Position numbers and translations under genes: made by a program. The notes under the pieces are model-generated. The model was not told the DNA's origin, did not search any database, and worked only from the letters and a program-made list of their open reading frames with translations. From CAYMOV01 sp964392085 (GTDB lineage: Bacteria > Oederibacteriota > Muellerivitia > Muellerivitales > Muellerivitaceae): DNA of 15,303 nt. Position 1 is the first letter of the stretch. Each line of letters opens with the position of its first letter. The stretch covers positions 1 through 15,303 of the forward strand of contig CAYMOV010000058.1 of assembly GCA_964392085.1 (NCBI GenBank). Direction: 5' to 3'. Positions 6,298-13,921 of the stretch are shown piece by piece.

Positions 6298-7623
6298 TCA
6301 GGCGATCAGGGCGTAGGGATTTTTTTCTGTGGGATGATCCGCGTCAAGGTTCCGGATCACGGTGACCGCCACGGGAAGGGGGGAGAGCCCCTCGAAGCAC
6401 CGGATATTCCGGCAAGTGATATGGAGTTTGTTGAGGCAGGTGATGTTTCGGCACGGGGCCTCGGAAATAAAGGCGCGGGAGGGGGCGTCTTGGGAAGCGG
6501 AAAGGAAGCCCAGCTGGTGGTCGTCGTATCCCGACATCCGCGCCGGGGTGGCCCCGAAGAGGGAATAAACCGCGGTTCGGTTCCGAAAGGACCTCTGTCC
6601 CGTCCGGGAAACCTTCCGGGCGGCCGCCCAATGGAGGGGCCCCGTATCGCCGGAGACGAAGGCGTCCATCCGGTCGATCAGTGAGGCGTAGGCCGTGCCG
6701 GGGAGCGAGGCCGGAACCAGGCTGACCTTGCGCCGATAGGCTTCCGGCATGGAGTCCCAGAGCCGGATCCCCACGCCCTTGTCCGTATGGCCTTCCCCGA
6801 CGAGGAGGTGGATGTTTTCCTCGACCGCCAAACGCCTCAAAAGTCCCTGAAGGAAAGTGACGGGGGGACGGGTATAAGGTGAGGCCGTGTCGGGGTTCAC
6901 CAGCACCAGCTTGGAATGGGGCTCCAGGCGAAGGCCTTCCAGGAAGGAGGCGGCCCGGTCCACGGATTCGTCGTCCAAAACCAGCTGGCCGCCCCGGTAT
7001 TCCCCCTGCCGGACCGGCGTGAATTTTTCCCGCAGGAGTTGGGTCAGGAAGAGATGGGCCTGGAACATGAAATGGTTGGGCTCGCCCGGGCTGATCTCGT
7101 TGCGCATGATTCGGGGGGCGTGGGTCATGAAATCAAGGACCGCCCCTTGACGGGGCAGGGGACGACCGGGGACGAAAAAGGGGCAAGCGTTGACGACGAG
7201 GTCGAAAGGGTGCCTTTTCAGGAGGTCCTCCACCGCTTGGAGGTCGGCGTCCGAGGGAAGGGGGGATCCCGTATAGAGGGGCCAGAGCCGGGTCACGTCC
7301 GGGTGACCTTCCAGGAAAGGGGCCGCGCTTCGGCTGACGGCGTAATGCACCCCGGCCAGTGGGAAAAAATCCCGGACCGCGGTGGCCAGGGACTGCATCA
7401 TGACCGCGTCGCCCAAGTGGATATCGGAAAGGATCAGGACCCGGTCCAGACGATCCAGGCCGGCGAGGATCCTTTGGTTGCGTTTGTGGATGTTTTTCGA
7501 GAGGACCGGAAGGGCGAGGAGGGGACGGACCGCCGCGTCAAGGAAACGGGCGCCGCCCCGGGGGGTCTTTTCCGTGAGGGTTCGGGCGAAACCAAAAAGA
7601 GCCTTCTGCAGGGTGAGGTCCAT
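6298..7623 (-). CDS. Glycosyltransferase family 9 (heptosyltransferase-like) protein
   Basis: This 441-residue protein has the GT9 (GT-B fold) hallmarks. An N-terminal Rossmann strand RVLILSDIHLGDAVM (61-75) resembles the heptosyltransferase opening, and the C-terminal sugar-nucleotide site is SGDTGPLHWAA (324-334). It is longer than typical WaaC/WaaF enzymes (320-350) because of an N-terminal stretch of about 60 residues, possibly membrane-associated, and a C-terminal extension. The extension carries a Cys cluster (C391, C396, C404, C409); CxxxxC segments near the C-terminus occur in many environmental GT9 proteins. The likely role is adding heptose or a related sugar to lipopolysaccharide or another surface glycan on the cytoplasmic side. 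No strong ribosome site precedes the ATG at 7623. No other glycan genes are in the window. Confidence 0.88.
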   Translation of the reverse strand: MDLTLQKALFGFARTLTEKTPRGGARFLDAAVRPLLALPVLSKNIHKRNQRILAGLDRLDRVLILSDIHLGDAVMMQSLATAVRDFFPLAGVHYAVSRSAAPFLEGHPDVTRLWPLYTGSPLPSDADLQAVEDLLKRHPFDLVVNACPFFVPGRPLPRQGAVLDFMTHAPRIMRNEISPGEPNHFMFQAHLFLTQLLREKFTPVRQGEYRGGQLVLDDESVDRAASFLEGLRLEPHSKLVLVNPDTASPYTRPPVTFLQGLLRRLAVEENIHLLVGEGHTDKGVGIRLWDSMPEAYRRKVSLVPASLPGTAYASLIDRMDAFVSGDTGPLHWAAARKVSRTGQRSFRNRTAVYSLFGATPARMSGYDDHQLGFLSASQDAPSRAFISEAPCRNITCLNKLHITCRNIRCFEGLSPLPVAVTVIRNLDADHPTEKNPYALIA

Positions 7624-7912
7624 GGACCCGCATGTTGAAGCAAAGTCGTGCCGATTTCGTTACGGATAGGAAACAGCCTCGTAAATTTGATGCTGTCCGG
7701 TAGGGGACCCGGATTCGGCGCCTGGGGAACCCCGTTTTCCTGGATCCTGAAGGATGAACCCGTTCGGCCGCTGAAATTATGTGGAAGAGTTTAATGCGGG
7801 GATCCTGAAAATAATTTACTTAGAAATGATGGGGAATCAACCTATCCAGGGAACCGCCGCGATTAAATCATCCCCTCAGTCACGGCCAAATCCACCTCCA
7901 CCAGGTGCTTCC
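7624..7912. promoter_or_regulatory. Divergent intergenic region upstream of the chemosensory operon
   Basis: These 289 bases separate the GT9 gene from the first CheX-like gene. The stretch from about 7770 to 7870 is distinctly AT-rich (CTGAAAATAATTTACTTAG) and is the likeliest site of the operon promoter. A 10-bp direct repeat GGATCCTGAA occurs at 7742-7751 and 7800-7809. No textbook sigma-70, sigma-28 or sigma-54 element was found. If the GTG at 7781 were the true start, part of this region would be coding. Confidence 0.4.
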
Positions 7913-8419
7913 ATGGACAGGCTTTCCGCCCAAGACCTATTACGTCCCGGCGTCCCGGAGGGCATTCGCGTTCCGACCCCCGCGGACCTCTTTGACGCCC
8001 TTGAAAATATCCTATGGTTTTGGCCGGGCATCTTTGTCCAATGGGTCAAGGAGGGGCGGGAAAAACAGGATTTGGGGCTTTCCCGTTCGATGAAACTGAC
8101 GGGCCAATACGACGGATTGGTGATTCTTCGGACTTCGGAAACCCTGGGCCAGGTCTTGGCGAACTCGCTCCTGGCGGATAAGGCCACCAGCCCGGAGGAC
8201 GCCTTTAACGAGTTTTCAAACATGTTTTGCGGCCACATCATGAACAAGATCAGGGTTTCCGACGAGACGGTCTTCCGGCACTTCCTGCCCCGGCCCACCT
8301 TGGAAATCGGGCCACCCAACAGGCCTCCAGATGCCCGGATGACCGTTGCGATTGAATCGATCGTCCTGGATGTCCAGCTTTGGATCAATCCCGAGCCGGT
8401 CGACCCGAAGAAGGCGTAA
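7913..8419 (+). CDS. CheX/CheC-like phosphatase, first gene of the chemosensory operon
   Basis: With the start at 7913 this is a 168-residue protein. It has the CheX/CheC/FliY active-site consensus D-x3-E-x2-N followed about 22 residues later by Pro: D96, E100, N103 and P126, within DAFNEFSNMFCGH. The preceding segment GQYDGLVILRTSETLGQVLANSLL is the usual beta-hairpin plus helix of the fold. Family members dephosphorylate CheY-P. The frame is open upstream to a GTG at 7781 and ATGs at 7826/7829. I prefer 7913 because AGGTG lies 5 bases ahead, the conserved fold starts shortly after, and the upstream stretch is AT-rich and low in coding character; this choice is moderately secure. CheA starts 3 bases after the stop. 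A paralog with the same N-[IM]-[FY]-CGH signature closes the operon. Confidence 0.8.
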   Translation: MDRLSAQDLLRPGVPEGIRVPTPADLFDALENILWFWPGIFVQWVKEGREKQDLGLSRSMKLTGQYDGLVILRTSETLGQVLANSLLADKATSPEDAFNEFSNMFCGHIMNKIRVSDETVFRHFLPRPTLEIGPPNRPPDARMTVAIESIVLDVQLWINPEPVDPKKA

Positions 8420-8422
8420 CCC

Positions 8423-10429
8423 ATGGACCTCCCGGAAGTGGAACGACCGGCCGATTTGAAGGAACAGCTTTCCCAAATCTCCTTCATGGCGGTGAAGACC
8501 GAGCCGGCCAATTTCGCCGGCGTCCTCCGGGTGGCCGAATGCCTCAAGCTCTGGGCGGAGGAGGCGAAAAGAACCTACGGACCTTGGGCCTCCACCTTTT
8601 TCCTCCAATCCAACCAGGTGGTCAAGGGACTCCGGGCAGGTCGACCCGCGAGCCAAGGCTTGGAACGGATCCTTCGGGCCATCCTCGAGGCGGACATGAA
8701 CCTGGCCTTGGAGATCGAGAAATCGGGCCAACTACCCCCTGGGACGGATGTCATGGTCTTCTCGCCGGAGGACCCGGCTTCCCCGGCCGTCCCGGGCGGG
8801 GAGGATGTCCTGACGGTGAAGGAAGTCGACCTCCCCGGGCTCCAAGATTTCCTCCAAGAGGCGCCTGGGCATTTCACGTCCATCGAGGAAGGATTGTTGC
8901 GGTCCAACCGGACGGAGCCCTGGGACCCGCTGCGGGTCTACCGTCCATTCCACACCTTGAAAAGCCTTTTCGGCTATTTGGGGTTCCCGGCGTTGGGCGA
9001 ATTATCACACCAAGCCGAAAACCTCTTGGAACCCTATAAAAAGTCCGGAGGCAAACCCACGGATGAGGAGGTGGATCGGCTTCTCCGGGCGCTTGATCTT
9101 TACCGGAAGCAGACGGCCCTGATTCGGGAGGGGATTCCCTCCGGCAGGATTAAGCGTTTCATCCCTCCCGTCCTCTTCGGCCCGAACGCCGATCCTGTCC
9201 GGAGAGAGGCCCCCGCCCCGGCCATGGCTCCCGTCCCGTCCGAGATCCCGGGTGAGGAGGAAAAAATCCTGCGGATCGACGCCGCTGGGATGGACGCCCT
9301 CATGGAAACCCTGGAGGAATGGATCACCCACCTGACCCTGGTGCGGATGAAAGTCCACGACACCCCGTCGTATGAGCCGCTCGAAGGGGACCTGGACCGG
9401 ATGGGGAAACTGGCCCGAAAGCTCCAGGACCAAACGGTTTCCATCCGGATGGTGCCGATCAAGCCCCTGTTCGCCCGGATTGGACGGGTCGCGCGGGACC
9501 TCTCCCAACGGACCGGCAAGACCGTCCGTTTGGAGTTGGAGGGGGGGGCCACGCGCCTCGATAAGCGCCTCGTGGACGAGTTGTGGGAACCCGTCCTGCA
9601 CCTGGTCCGAAACGCCATGGACCACGGGATCGAATCCCCCGAGGTCCGGACCCAACGGGGCAAGAATGAACCTGGCGGCCTTTGGGTCAAGGCCTGGCAC
9701 CAGGAGGGCCATTTCCACCTTTCCCTTCGGGACAACGGCCAGGGCCTGGACCCTGAAAAGATCTCCCGCAAGGCCCGTCAATTGGGTTGGCTGGAACCGG
9801 GGAAAGACCTGGAACCCTCCGAGTGCCAGGACCTGATCTTTCGCCCAGGGTTCTCCACCACGGACAAGGCCTCGGCGGTTTCGGGCCGTGGAATCGGCCT
9901 CGACGTGGTCCGGCGGCGCCTGCAGGGACTCCGGGGTTCCGTGGAGCTCGCCACCGTTCCGGGTGAGGGCTGCCTTTTCATCCTCCGGATTCCCCTGACG
10001 GTGGCCCTCTTGGAGGGACTGTTGGTCCGTTGCGGCGGTGGATTCTTCCTCATCCCATTGACCCAGATCGACAAGTTCGAGTTGATCACGGCCGATCAGG
10101 CCGGCCGGCTCGACGGGGGAAAATCCACCCCCCAGGTGCCCTTGTCCCAATGGCTGGGGATGTCCCCAGAGGGCCCAAGCCACCCGCTGGGCATCCGGAT
10201 TGAAACCCCCAAAGGACCTTTCGTCCTCCTGGTGAATGAGGTGCTGGGAAAACGGGAAGTCGTCCTGAAGGGCCTTAACCCCTTGTTGAGCCGTCTCCGG
10301 GGCGTCAACGGTGGGGCCATCCTGGGGGATGGACAGGTCGCCCTGGTCCTCGACATGACCCGGCTGGCCCGGTGGGGCGTCCACGAAACATCGGGGTCGG
10401 AATCCCAGCCGAAGCAAGGCGCGGCATGA
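8423..10429 (+). CDS. cheA: Chemotaxis-type histidine kinase CheA
   Basis: This 668-residue kinase reads as follows. Residues 1-105 are an unrecognised helical region. Residues 135-235 are a phosphotransfer (Hpt) domain with phospho-acceptor H177 in FHTLKS; the usual Gly after Lys is Ser. A short Pro-rich linker (250-278) follows in place of a P2 CheY/CheB-docking domain. The dimerisation region spans about 282-340. The ATPase has an N box HLVRNAMDHG (393-402), a G1 box DNGQG (437-441), GFST (476-479) and a G2 box GRGIGLD (488-494). A CheW-like regulatory domain covers about 525-650. All catalytic boxes are intact. It should autophosphorylate in a complex with CheW and the receptor and pass phosphate to CheY and the double receiver encoded downstream. 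Its stop overlaps the CheW start (ATGA). Confidence 0.96.
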   Translation: MDLPEVERPADLKEQLSQISFMAVKTEPANFAGVLRVAECLKLWAEEAKRTYGPWASTFFLQSNQVVKGLRAGRPASQGLERILRAILEADMNLALEIEKSGQLPPGTDVMVFSPEDPASPAVPGGEDVLTVKEVDLPGLQDFLQEAPGHFTSIEEGLLRSNRTEPWDPLRVYRPFHTLKSLFGYLGFPALGELSHQAENLLEPYKKSGGKPTDEEVDRLLRALDLYRKQTALIREGIPSGRIKRFIPPVLFGPNADPVRREAPAPAMAPVPSEIPGEEEKILRIDAAGMDALMETLEEWITHLTLVRMKVHDTPSYEPLEGDLDRMGKLARKLQDQTVSIRMVPIKPLFARIGRVARDLSQRTGKTVRLELEGGATRLDKRLVDELWEPVLHLVRNAMDHGIESPEVRTQRGKNEPGGLWVKAWHQEGHFHLSLRDNGQGLDPEKISRKARQLGWLEPGKDLEPSECQDLIFRPGFSTTDKASAVSGRGIGLDVVRRRLQGLRGSVELATVPGEGCLFILRIPLTVALLEGLLVRCGGGFFLIPLTQIDKFELITADQAGRLDGGKSTPQVPLSQWLGMSPEGPSHPLGIRIETPKGPFVLLVNEVLGKREVVLKGLNPLLSRLRGVNGGAILGDGQVALVLDMTRLARWGVHETSGSESQPKQGAA

Positions 10430-10944
10430 GCGGCGAACTCAGGATACTCCCCCAGACCTACCTGACCTTTCGATTGGGGACCCAACGGCTGGCTTTCGAG
10501 GCCAAACACCTTTGGGAGGCCGCCGGGAAAGTCGAGTGGACGGAAGTCCCGCGCCAGTTCCCGCACATGGTGGGGGTCACCCAGCTCCACGGAAAGATCA
10601 TGCCGATCCTGGACCTCGCGGGCATCCTGGGGATTCCCCGGGGAAATGCCGGCGGATCCGGACCGGGTAGTTTCATCGCGGTCAACTGCGCCGGACAGGA
10701 GGAACCTGCGGCGGGTTTCCTCGTGGACGAGGTATTGGGCTTCGTCAAGGTCCCGGTGGAGGAACTCCAGGATCCCGCCTGGGGACCCGAAGGGCGGACG
10801 TTTCCCTACCAAACCGCGTGGTCAGGGCCCAATTTCGACCTGCCCCTGCTGGACATCGAGCGGCTGGTGACGGACCAAAGCCCGGAAAAAGCCGGGACGG
10901 ATGGGCAGTTCATTCCGGAATATCAAGGAGAAGACCATGTTTGA
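10426..10944 (+). CDS. cheW: CheW adaptor protein
   Basis: This 172-residue single CheW domain couples the receptor to CheA. The characteristic segment VGVTQLHGKIMPILDL (49-64) corresponds to the G-x-x-N-x-R-G-x-x-x-P-x-x-D-L signature; His replaces the usual Arg before Gly. The second subdomain signature GFLVDEVLGFVKVP is also present. I chose the ATG at 10426 because it overlaps the CheA stop by 4 bases; the frame extends 18 codons further upstream without a ribosome site. The C-terminus is a short acidic tail, and its last codons overlap the receptor gene by 8 bases. Confidence 0.93.
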   Translation: MSGELRILPQTYLTFRLGTQRLAFEAKHLWEAAGKVEWTEVPRQFPHMVGVTQLHGKIMPILDLAGILGIPRGNAGGSGPGSFIAVNCAGQEEPAAGFLVDEVLGFVKVPVEELQDPAWGPEGRTFPYQTAWSGPNFDLPLLDIERLVTDQSPEKAGTDGQFIPEYQGEDHV

Positions 10945-12541
10945 ACGACTGAGCCTCAGGGACAAATTGTTCATGTCGGCGGCCGTCCTGGCCGTGGCGC
11001 TGGTGGTGGAGGCGGGGGTGGGGTTGGAGGTCGCCAAGAACATGGCCAACAACCTGCAAAAGGTCTACGCGAGCAGCAGCCCCCTCAACAACCTGAAGGA
11101 AGTGTCCGACGCCTACTCGGTGGGCATCGTGGGGGCCGTGGAAAAGACGAGGGCGGGTCAAAGTTGGGAAATGGGCCGCGACCAGCTGGAGGCCTCGATC
11201 CAGAAGGCCCAATCGAACTGGGGATCGTACCTTGGGCTCAAGGACATCAACGCGGACGAAAAATTGCCGGTGCAGATCGTGAACGCGACGTTGAACGACA
11301 ACAAGCTCTTTCTCATGTCCCTGCGGGAGGCTTTTGAGAAGCACGACGCCCGGGAACTGGAAAGCCTTGAGGGCAGCAACCTCTTTCCGGTCGTGGATCC
11401 CATCGTGGAGCAGATGGACAAGTTGGTGAACCTGAAATGGAAGCGCTCGGAGATCTTGGTGGGCGAGGGCCTGAAGGAATACCGGACCATCTACCTCCTC
11501 ATGCTCGTCCTGGCGGTGGTCAGCCTGATCCTTGGGTTTGGCTTGAGCCTCCTGCTCTCCCTCGGTATCAGCCGCCGGTTCCAGAACTTGGCGACCCAGA
11601 TGGTGGGGAGCGCGGAACGGGTGGGTGAGGTTTCCGGGAAGATCGCCTTGGCGGGGGCGAGGCAGGCCAAGGGCGCGACGGAAGCCACCGAGAGCCTGCT
11701 CCAGACCAGCGTGGCCCTCTCGAAACTGTCCAGCCGGACCGTGCAAAACGCCGAAGGGGCCACCCACGCCAACCAGTTGATGGCCCACACCCTCGACCAT
11801 ATGGCCCATTCCAACCTGTCGATGCAGGACACCTTGGCCGCCATGCGTTCGGTCAACGAGAGCGCCGACAAGGTCTATAAGATCGTGAAGTCCATCGAGG
11901 AGATCGCCCAACAGACCAACATCCTTTCGCTTAACGCCTCGGTGGAGGCCGCCCGGGCGGGCGAGCACGGGAAGGGTTTCGCCGTGGTGGCCGAGGAGGT
12001 CCGAAGCCTGGCCCAACGGAGCGCCCAAGCCGCCAAGGAGACGAGCCAGCTCATCGAGGAGAACGCGAAACAGGCCTCCCGGGGCATGACGGTGGCCGAA
12101 TCCGCCGGGACGTCGCTCCGGGAAATGATGGAAAACACCCAGAAGGTGGCGGCGTTCCTCATGGAAATCCAGGCCTCGAGCCAGGAACAGTCCCGGTCGA
12201 TCCGTGAAATTGGGGACATGATGGATAAGCTGGAAACCGTGACGCAGGACAATAATTCCAATTCCAAGCAAACCGCCGTGGCCGCCGGGGAGATGGCCCA
12301 GCAGGCCTCAGGCCTCAAGCAGGTCGTCACCCAGCTCGTGGGTATCGTGGAGGGAGCCGCGGCCACCGAGCCCCGGATCGGGGAATGGATGCCCTCGTTG
12401 TCCCCCGGGGAGCCCGCGCCGCAACCCCTGCCGCCGGCCCTGTCCCCCGACTTGCTTGGCCGCCGAGTCCACCTGGACCCGGTCCGGGAACCGACCCGCC
12501 CGAACCCCCTGTCGGAGAGGAAATCCGTTCCGGTGCATTGA
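10937..12541 (+). CDS. Methyl-accepting chemotaxis receptor without recognisable HAMP domain
   Basis: This 534-residue receptor starts at the ATG at 10937, with AAGGAG 7 bases ahead; an upstream in-frame ATG at 10901 lacks a site. TM1 is about 11-32. A periplasmic region of about 150 mostly helical residues has the size of a four-helix-bundle ligand domain. TM2 is about 184-211. A HAMP domain normally follows TM2, but here the chain runs directly into the signalling coiled coil. The highly conserved hairpin tip EIAQQTNILSLNASVEAARAGEHG (322-345) is intact, so it should bind CheA/CheW. The descending helix runs to about 473. The last 60 residues are Pro-rich and end SVPVH, with no NWETF-type CheR-docking pentapeptide. 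The overlapping CheW gene supports a dedicated array. Confidence 0.92.
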   Translation: MFERLSLRDKLFMSAAVLAVALVVEAGVGLEVAKNMANNLQKVYASSSPLNNLKEVSDAYSVGIVGAVEKTRAGQSWEMGRDQLEASIQKAQSNWGSYLGLKDINADEKLPVQIVNATLNDNKLFLMSLREAFEKHDARELESLEGSNLFPVVDPIVEQMDKLVNLKWKRSEILVGEGLKEYRTIYLLMLVLAVVSLILGFGLSLLLSLGISRRFQNLATQMVGSAERVGEVSGKIALAGARQAKGATEATESLLQTSVALSKLSSRTVQNAEGATHANQLMAHTLDHMAHSNLSMQDTLAAMRSVNESADKVYKIVKSIEEIAQQTNILSLNASVEAARAGEHGKGFAVVAEEVRSLAQRSAQAAKETSQLIEENAKQASRGMTVAESAGTSLREMMENTQKVAAFLMEIQASSQEQSRSIREIGDMMDKLETVTQDNNSNSKQTAVAAGEMAQQASGLKQVVTQLVGIVEGAAATEPRIGEWMPSLSPGEPAPQPLPPALSPDLLGRRVHLDPVREPTRPNPLSERKSVPVH

Positions 12542-12568
12542 TCCTTCAGCACAACCAAGGAGAATCCC

Positions 12569-12952
12569 ATGCCCATCAGCATCCTGATCGTGGACGACTC
12601 GGCGACCATGCGGGGTTTCATCAAACGGACATTACAGGCCACCCAAATACCGCTAGGGGAAATCTGGGAGGCCTCGAATGGGAAGGAGGGTTTGGAGCAG
12701 ATGAAGCTCCATTGGATGGACGTGGTCCTGGCCGACCTGAACATGCCGGACATGACCGGCGTGGAAATGATCGAGCGGATGACCCGGGACCCCATGTTGG
12801 CCGCCCTTCCCGTCGTGGTGGTGAGTTCCGAGGGGGACCAGGCGGTCCTCCACTCCCTCGCCCAAAAGGGCGTCAAGGAATTCATCCGAAAACCGTTCCA
12901 AGCCCAGATGCTCCAGGAAGTGATCGAGAAGGTATTGGTGGCCTCCGAATGA
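12569..12952 (+). CDS. cheY: CheY-type single-domain response regulator
   Basis: This 127-residue complete receiver has an acidic pair D9-D10, phospho-acceptor D56 in LADLNMP, S86/S87 at the end of strand 4 and K108 in RKPF. No output domain is present. It has a clear AGGAG ribosome site 6 bases before the ATG. It sits directly after the receptor and is the obvious phosphate acceptor from CheA; both CheX-like proteins are candidate phosphatases for it. Its stop overlaps the start of the double-receiver gene by 4 bases (ATGA), so the two are translationally coupled. No flagellar gene is nearby, so the target need not be a motor. Confidence 0.95.
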   Translation: MPISILIVDDSATMRGFIKRTLQATQIPLGEIWEASNGKEGLEQMKLHWMDVVLADLNMPDMTGVEMIERMTRDPMLAALPVVVVSSEGDQAVLHSLAQKGVKEFIRKPFQAQMLQEVIEKVLVASE

Positions 12953-13752
12953 CATCCGACCCTCCGATTCACGACGCGCCCAAAAGGGTCCTCCTGTTGG
13001 ATTCGGATACAAGGACCCGGGGAACTTCCGCCCTCCGGCTGTCCATTATGGACTTGGAAGTATTGGAGGCCTCGACCCCCACGGAGGCCCTACGGCATTG
13101 GGAAAACAACCTACCGAACCTGGTGGTGACCGATTGGCCCCTGGGGATCGGGGAGGACGCCCACTTGTTGAATCGGAAACTGAGGTCCGGTCCAGCCCCG
13201 GTGGTGTTTTGTTCCTCCGACGCCACGGGGCCAGGGGAAAGGCCGCCCCCCACCCGGGCCGGCTTTGTCTTAGTGCCCAAAAACGACCGCCAGGCGATGC
13301 TCACCCAGGTCACCCGTTTGTTGTCCGGAGTCGAGGCGGCGGCGGGGCCCAAGAACACGTCCTGGGCCCGCCCCAAGGGTCCGCGGCAGATCCTGGTCAT
13401 CGAGGACTCGCAGACGCTCCGGGGGATCATCCGGCGCGCCCTCCAGGCCGCATTCCCGGACGACGAGGTCCGGGAAGCCGGGGACGGCCGGACAGCCCTC
13501 CAGGAGATGTCCCAAAAGAAAGTCGACTTGATCGTCACCGACCTGGAGATGCCCGGGATGGACGGCTATACCTTCCTGGGTCATTTGAGGCGCAATCCGA
13601 TCCTCAAGGGAAAGCCGGTCCTCGTCTTCTCGGGGAAAATCACCGAGGAGCTGAGGGCGGAGGTTTCCGGGCTGGACCATGTGCGACTCCTCGCCAAACC
13701 GGCGGATCCGGCCCAAATCGTGGCGGGAGTATCGGCGCTTTTGGAACTCTAG
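12949..13752 (+). CDS. Double-receiver response regulator (degenerate REC plus intact REC)
   Basis: This 267-residue protein is made of two receiver domains. The first (about 12-127) is degenerate: VLLLDSD has D18 and D20 in place of a tandem acidic pair, D62 is present in VVTDWPLG, and K111 sits in VPKND, but the D62 loop is not the usual MP and the middle is Pro/Gly-rich. The second (about 145-267) looks complete: E152-D153, D198 in VTDLEMPGMDG, Ser at the end of VLVFS, and Lys in LLAKPAD. There is no DNA-binding, GGDEF or HD-GYP output. The ATG overlaps the CheY stop by 4 bases; a longer open frame upstream lies across CheY and is a shadow. It may be a phosphate sink, a protein-interaction output or a modulator of CheY. 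Confidence 0.9.
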   Translation: MTSDPPIHDAPKRVLLLDSDTRTRGTSALRLSIMDLEVLEASTPTEALRHWENNLPNLVVTDWPLGIGEDAHLLNRKLRSGPAPVVFCSSDATGPGERPPPTRAGFVLVPKNDRQAMLTQVTRLLSGVEAAAGPKNTSWARPKGPRQILVIEDSQTLRGIIRRALQAAFPDDEVREAGDGRTALQEMSQKKVDLIVTDLEMPGMDGYTFLGHLRRNPILKGKPVLVFSGKITEELRAEVSGLDHVRLLAKPADPAQIVAGVSALLEL

Positions 13753-13758
13753 GCTTCG

Positions 13759-13783
13759 GGGTATGCCGGGGACCCGGATACCC
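13759..13783 (+). terminator. Hairpin just after the double-receiver stop
   Basis: GGGTAT-g-CCGG (13759-13769) pairs with CCGG-ATACCC (13774-13783) around a 4-base loop, with one bulged G. It begins 6 bases after the stop. The 3' side is G-rich, not T-rich, so it is more likely an RNA-stabilising or partial attenuating structure than a full intrinsic terminator. A second stem, CCGGGGC (13793-13799) with GCCCCGG (13821-13827), follows. Confidence 0.35.
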
Positions 13784-13900
13784 GAGGGGGGGCCGGGGCC
13801 TCATAAAACCCGCGGCCCAAGCCCCGGATCCGGTGATCGACCAAGCCGTGGAACTGCTTGTGGAATAGGGAACCGATCCAACCGTCGCGAATAAATGGGT

Positions 13901-13917
13901 TCCTGTAAACAGGAGGG
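13901..13917 (+). promoter_or_regulatory. Ribosome site partly held in a small hairpin
   Basis: AGGAGGG (13911-13917) is the ribosome site of the last CheX-like gene, 5 bases before a TTG. The sequence TCCTG-TAAA-CAGGA (13901-13914) folds into a 5-bp hairpin that covers the first part of that site. The site decides the start: it fits TTG at 13922 far better than ATG at 13895 (upstream of the site) or ATG at 13931 (14 bases away). Confidence 0.45.
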
Positions 13918-13921
13918 ATCT

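Noticed and set aside
7781..7912. N-terminal extension of the first CheX-like protein from GTG 7781
   Set aside because: The stretch is AT-rich, lacks a ribosome site before GTG or ATG 7826/7829, and encodes no conserved part of the fold; kept only as an alternative start.
9005..10417. 470-codon minus-strand frame across cheA, and a 453-codon one across the receptor gene
   Set aside because: Both lie opposite genes with clear conserved motifs; their translations are low-complexity and rich in Gly, Pro and His, as expected for shadows.
12385..12948. Upstream part of the frame that ends with the double receiver
   Set aside because: It overlaps the receptor tail and all of CheY; the receiver homology begins only after the ATG at 12949, which overlaps the CheY stop in coupled fashion.
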